Source: Bacillota bacterium (lineage in GTDB: Bacteria > Bacillota > UBA4882 > UBA8346). Taken from it: 64,000 bases of DNA. Under the pieces are notes generated by a model, which saw nothing but the letters and a program-made list of their open reading frames with translations, was not told the DNA's origin and ran no database searches. Shown in pieces: positions 60,246 through 64,000 of this stretch. How positions within the stretch are numbered: position 1 is the stretch's first letter; each line of letters opens with the position of its first letter. The translations under genes and the position numbers were made by a program. Location of the stretch: NCBI GenBank assembly GCA_023410535.1, contig JAEYPR010000021.1:62001-126000 (forward strand), given 5' to 3'.

Positions 60246-63107
60246 ATGCCCATTTTCTATTACGGTCGGACGGAACCAAAACAGTTGGTTCCCTATGGTT
60301 TTGCCGGTCATGCCGAACTGCTTGAATTGGTAGCGTTGCATCCGGAGCTATTGAAGTCAGAAGAGGAACCAACGCTAGTGGTGGTTGAACGGAATGTTCA
60401 ACTGAAAGGGATCGGACCGTTCGATCTGCTGTTGGTTGATGCCGATGGCGGGTTGGTCATCGCTAAAGTAAAGCTGGCGGAGGAGCACGATTCAAGTCGT
60501 CAAATTTTCGCCCAAGTTTTTGAACTGATCTCAACGCTTGAGGCCATGGAGATTGCGGAGTTTGATGGCCTGTTGAACGGATCGCTGACCCAAGCCTTGC
60601 AAGCGGTTATTCCGGATCGTAGTGATGATTACGAGTTTGAACAAGTTTGGCATCGCTGTAAATCGGCCTTGCAAAACGGTCAAATCCGGATGGTGATGGT
60701 AACTGACGAGGCTCCGGAGAATTTAGTCAAAGCCTTCACGTTTATTAAAGAGCGAAGTGATATTGATGTGCGGTTAATTGCCTTGCAACGTTATGCGCTG
60801 GATGAAAATGAAGGAATCCTAATTCCCGAGTTTAAGGTGGTCAGCGCGATTCGACCGGCGCAAGCGCGTGAAGCAAAATCAGCTGAACCGCGCCCTGAAT
60901 TTTCCGAGGTACTTAACGCCTACGCCCGGATCGCGTTGGAAGGTTTTGAACCGCAAGGCCAAGCTGCCCGTTATCGGACATTGCGGCCGCATTGGTGGCC
61001 ACGGGGTATCCATTATGAGTTTTATGATTATGGTGGAGAAATTGGGGTTGAGATCCACCTTGAAAGTGATGCTGTCAAACCGTTAGCAGAGGTTCTGCGG
61101 TCATTTGAAAGTGAATTTGTCGCATTTTTCCCGGCGGCAATGGTCAGTTGGGACGACGATTGGTCGAATAACCGGGGTCGCTTGCGGGTTTTGATCAGTC
61201 CCAGCGCGTCTCCGCTGGATGTTGTTGGTGCAATGAAGTTAATGATCAAGCAAACTTGGGCGCCGATCAACGATACCTTGGAACGGTACGGACTGATTGA
61301 GGCGGCAACAGAAACCACAACTGCCGCGACGGAAACCGATCCCGCCAGTGAAGCGGTGGTTCAGCCCGAACCGGCTCCGGAAGAAATAATTGTTGCCGAA
61401 ACCAACCCTGAGCAACCTGCGTCACATCCAATTTCCAAACCTCATGTTGAAGCCAATCTGTTTAATTCGGATATTCTGGAAAAATTCCAAGCTTTTGATC
61501 TTAATTCAATTCCTACTCCCGCCGGTGAAGCCGTGCAAGGCGCTCAGTCAAACCCGGAGCAGGAAGCGGTTGCGACAGAGCAACCGACACCGGTCGTTAC
61601 GGCAGTTGAGTCGTTCCAGTTCTTCGAAGCGTCGCTCCCGGAGCGGAACGAGCCAGCGACTCCGGATGCGGAGCTTGCCTACGAACAAGTGGACTCGCTG
61701 CCAATCGCGGCAGTGGAGAGGCTTTCGACCGTAGCTGAAACATCCCTTGAAACTCCATTCGAACCGGAGCTTGAAAGCGTTCAAGTTGAAGCCCGCTCAA
61801 TCATGGCTACGGAAGTTGAAGCGGGAGAGGAACTGGAGGCAGCAACGGTTGTAGCAATTGCTGATCATCCGGCAACGTTTGAGCCGGAACCGGTCGATGT
61901 TGGTGAAGCTGGATTTGAAGTTAATTTAGACAAGGTCTCAGACTTGGATACAGGTCAACCGGGATTGCAAAAGACGATTCGGTTCGGCGACCAAACCATT
62001 GTATTGGATTTGGAACGTTTGAAAAAGAGCGTTGCGGGAGACGAAATTCCTGCGGAAACGGTTGGGGAACCGGCGCTTGCGGAAAACCCGGAGGGGGAAA
62101 CGGAAACGTCGGAAGCGGATCCCTTTTCAAATTTAAATATTGGTTTAACGATGGATCCGCTCAAGTTCGATAATGGGTTTGAACCGGTGGAACCGTCGAA
62201 GCCGGTCGTGGATCCCACGCGCCAAAAAGTGATCACGCTTGGGAACCAGAGCATTATTTTAGATCTTGACCGGATAAAAAACTCAGGCTCAAGTGAGCCC
62301 GCAATTTCAACGACGAGTTCGCATCAACAACATCATGAGGCGAATCCGGTGGAAACAACTGAAACTTTGAAACCTCCAAGCGAGCCACTACGGCAAAAAG
62401 TTATCACCTTAGGCAATCAGAGTATTGTGTTGGATTTAGATCGGATCAAAAATCCGTTACCTTGGGATTCCGGATCTTTAAAAGCAGAAATTGGTGCAAA
62501 GGAAGACGAGAAGCCAACGGAACAGGTTATATCGCAACCGGAAGCGGCTGAAGTCGAAATGGTGGAAACCGAAACCGCCGTCACAGAATTGCAGGGAAAA
62601 CCGTTCTTTCAATTTGATCCAGTGGCTAAATTTCAAACTGAATCACAATTAACCCGCAGTAAAGACGAAGAACCTCAGTTACAAGGACCGGATGATCTGC
62701 CGCAAGTTGAAAAACCGTTGAAAATTCCGGCATTGGATATGATGGATGACGGGCGGAACGAGACGACCCGCGCGGCGACGATGCCCGGCTTTGTGGAAGT
62801 GATTGATGAAAATGGGCGGAGCTCTCTAATCAATCCTTTAAAAATGAGTGGAATTGGATCCGGGGTTCGTTTACCCAAAATCGATCTTGGCGGCAGTTCC
62901 ATTGCGAAAGAGCAACAACCAACGGCTGTTCAAGACCCAACTGCAAAAACATTGATCCCAAATCCGTTCAGATCAACGGAGACCGCGGCTACCGCCGAAT
63001 CAGATGCTTCCGCCGAACCGGAGGGGTTGGGAAATGGTCCCGAATCGCAACTTCGTCGGGGGTCCCGTCATCTTGAGGAACTGCTAAAAAAGCTCGATAA
63101 TATCTAG
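60246..63107 (+). CDS. 953-residue repeat protein with nuclease-like N-terminus
   Basis: A large acidic protein without signal peptide or membrane helix. Residues 1-200 resemble a restriction-type (PD-(D/E)xK) fold: FDLLLVDADGGLVIAKVKLAEE...RQIFAQVFELISTL. The ExK motif is KVK here, so nuclease activity is probably lost. Residues 230-350 form another folded region (YRTLRPHWWPRGIHYEFYDYG). The rest is Glu/Pro/Thr-rich and probably disordered, holding three copies of (R/L)G(D/N)Q(T/S)I(V/I)LDL(E/D)R(L/I)K starting near residues 576, 661 and 718. The end (RHLEELLKKLDNI) is helical. Function unknown. Confidence 0.8.
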   Translation: MPIFYYGRTEPKQLVPYGFAGHAELLELVALHPELLKSEEEPTLVVVERNVQLKGIGPFDLLLVDADGGLVIAKVKLAEEHDSSRQIFAQVFELISTLEAMEIAEFDGLLNGSLTQALQAVIPDRSDDYEFEQVWHRCKSALQNGQIRMVMVTDEAPENLVKAFTFIKERSDIDVRLIALQRYALDENEGILIPEFKVVSAIRPAQAREAKSAEPRPEFSEVLNAYARIALEGFEPQGQAARYRTLRPHWWPRGIHYEFYDYGGEIGVEIHLESDAVKPLAEVLRSFESEFVAFFPAAMVSWDDDWSNNRGRLRVLISPSASPLDVVGAMKLMIKQTWAPINDTLERYGLIEAATETTTAATETDPASEAVVQPEPAPEEIIVAETNPEQPASHPISKPHVEANLFNSDILEKFQAFDLNSIPTPAGEAVQGAQSNPEQEAVATEQPTPVVTAVESFQFFEASLPERNEPATPDAELAYEQVDSLPIAAVERLSTVAETSLETPFEPELESVQVEARSIMATEVEAGEELEAATVVAIADHPATFEPEPVDVGEAGFEVNLDKVSDLDTGQPGLQKTIRFGDQTIVLDLERLKKSVAGDEIPAETVGEPALAENPEGETETSEADPFSNLNIGLTMDPLKFDNGFEPVEPSKPVVDPTRQKVITLGNQSIILDLDRIKNSGSSEPAISTTSSHQQHHEANPVETTETLKPPSEPLRQKVITLGNQSIVLDLDRIKNPLPWDSGSLKAEIGAKEDEKPTEQVISQPEAAEVEMVETETAVTELQGKPFFQFDPVAKFQTESQLTRSKDEEPQLQGPDDLPQVEKPLKIPALDMMDDGRNETTRAATMPGFVEVIDENGRSSLINPLKMSGIGSGVRLPKIDLGGSSIAKEQQPTAVQDPTAKTLIPNPFRSTETAATAESDASAEPEGLGNGPESQLRRGSRHLEELLKKLDNI

Positions 63108-63139
63108 TTCGAAATAGCGGAAGAATTGTTTATTCATTT

Positions 63140-63166
63140 AACCCGGCTTTGTCCGGGTTTTATTTA
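63140..63166 (+). terminator. terminator of the 953-residue gene
   Basis: AACCCGG/CCGGGTT stem with 6-nt loop followed by TTTATTTATT. Confidence 0.82.
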
Positions 63167-63172
63167 TTGCAT

Positions 63173-63199
63173 AAAAAAGCCTTCCGCTTGGAAGGCAAA
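63173..63199 (-). terminator. terminator of lytic transglycosylase gene
   Basis: On the minus strand GCCTTCC-AAGC-GGAAGGC followed by TTTTTT. Confidence 0.85.
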
Positions 63200-63287
63200 G
63201 TGTAGTCCCGCTAGATTGGTGCTGATTCTTTGCGATGTCAAAAGCAAAGAAAAGCAGTTATATAAGTTGAAATAAATTCAACTATGA

Positions 63288-63902
63288 TCAAAGCGTTGCT
63301 TGTCCAATTTGGACCGGTTGTTTCATACCAAACAGGCCGGTCTCGTAACAAACAACGCTCTTGACCATCAAGGTATAAAGTTTGGCTTTTTCGAGATAAC
63401 GTCGGGTTTCCCGAAAGGGAGGCGCTCCGCCGTAACGGATGACGGCATCCGGGCCGGCATTATAGGCCGCGATTGCTAATTCGGTATTGCCGAACCGTTT
63501 CAATAAACTTTGGAGATAAGCCGCTCCAGTCTGAATGTTCCGGGTTTTGTTGCGCCAATCGTCTAACTTCCCAGGGGTCAATTGCATTAAACCGCGGCAT
63601 CCCCGCGGGCTGACCGCATTTACTTTATAATCACTTTCAATGCCGATCACAATCGCCACCAACACCGGATCAAAGGTTTGCATGATCGCTGTATGGATCT
63701 CTGAGTCTCGACAATTGAAGTAATTCATTACCAAAGAAACTTTTGCTGCGACAAATTGACTTTCTTGAGCTTGTCTTTGGTTGATGTTTATGTAGTGAAA
63801 TGTCCAATATGCGCAGGGTATCGCAATGACCATTGCAAAAGCAAGGTTAAACCAGATGTGGGGCGTACTTTTTATTTGTTGTAATAATTTTCTCAATATC
63901 AT
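63288..63902 (-). CDS. membrane-anchored lytic transglycosylase (SLT family)
   Basis: A 204-residue protein with an N-terminal anchor (WFNLAFAMVIAIPCAYWTF) and a Slt-type domain: AIVIGIESDY (catalytic Glu89), SPRGCRGLMQLTP, NIQTGAAYLQSLL and AIAAYNAGP. It cleaves peptidoglycan to 1,6-anhydro products outside the cytoplasmic membrane. The family's usual SPxGAxGLMQ reads SPRGCRGLMQ here. The GGCAGGAATGAAAA before ATG 63902 is a modest binding site. Confidence 0.92.
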   Translation of the reverse strand: MILRKLLQQIKSTPHIWFNLAFAMVIAIPCAYWTFHYININQRQAQESQFVAAKVSLVMNYFNCRDSEIHTAIMQTFDPVLVAIVIGIESDYKVNAVSPRGCRGLMQLTPGKLDDWRNKTRNIQTGAAYLQSLLKRFGNTELAIAAYNAGPDAVIRYGGAPPFRETRRYLEKAKLYTLMVKSVVCYETGLFGMKQPVQIGQATL

Positions 63903-64000
63903 TTTTCATTCCTGCCTTTCGGTAATATTACGATGGCAAAAAGGGTTTAAGTGGCGCAATTTCAAGATTTTTACCATCGGGAATATTGCCGTTTGAAAGT

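Noticed and set aside
59883..60341. Minus-strand open frame upstream of the 953-residue gene
   Set aside because: No recognisable domain or ribosome binding site, and it overlaps the start of the forward gene.

Overview
The window is about 64 kb of a low-to-mid-GC bacterial chromosome carrying mostly core genes of the Bacillota type. Sporulation genes (yqfC-yqfD, spoIID, yabQ, splB), veg, and the gene orders yqfC-yqfD-phoH-yqfF-ybeY-dgkA-cdd-era and queA-tgt-yajC-secD-secF indicate an endospore-forming member of the Bacillota. Two signal-peptide beta-barrel proteins, one ending in the C-terminal Phe typical of outer-membrane porins, together with an OmpA/MotB-type protein, suggest a diderm envelope. 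A diderm spore former of the Limnochordia/Hydrogenispora kind would fit, but that assignment is inference. I see no rRNA, tRNA, CRISPR array, prophage or intact insertion sequence.

Layout. 0.3-4.2 kb: a CBS-ACT protein, a secreted DUF4015 glycosidase-like protein followed by a 21-nt tandem array, a PEBP protein and an HxlR regulator. 4.2-9.6 kb: rplM-rpsI, thiamine pyrophosphokinase, a MazE/MazF-type toxin-antitoxin pair, tsaE-tsaB-rimI and phoU. 9.7-19.3 kb: L,D-transpeptidase, a solute-binding protein, a pseudo-receiver/GGDEF protein, ksgA, a YkuK protein, veg with tandem promoters, splB, murB, a TolB-like propeller and a GntR regulator. 19.4-26.6 kb: a second DUF4015 protein, an MGDG-synthase-like glycosyltransferase, a DUF896 protein with a metal-binding-like tail, dnaB and two beta-barrel genes.

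26.9-36.1 kb is the sporulation/ribosome-maturation cluster from yqfC to era and spoIID. 36.1-42.9 kb is queA-tgt-yajC, an HD protein, and secDF preceded by two small membrane proteins under a consensus promoter. 43-52.5 kb is accessory: yabQ, an orphan MotB, a CAP-domain protein, a 42-nt tandem array, small secreted proteins, a UbiB-family kinase, adenine deaminase, a nitroreductase and two small unknowns. 52.8-57.2 kb holds two tandem paralogous proteins, each an alkaline-phosphatase-like ectodomain fused to a polytopic membrane domain. 57.4-64 kb: a divergent polysaccharide deacetylase, a TPR protein, a Bcp peroxiredoxin, a 953-residue repeat protein and a lytic transglycosylase.

The least explained items are: (a) three minisatellites with 21-nt or 42-nt periods, two of them sharing an AQSLGK-coding core; (b) a roughly 75-nt hairpin-bearing element found upstream of both splB and the 52.9-kb membrane gene; (c) a 38-nt dispersed repeat in three copies, one forming the C-terminus of cdd; (d) the tandem phosphatase-like membrane pair; and (e) the 953-residue protein with a decayed nuclease-like start and three copies of a GNQSIVLDLDRIK module.
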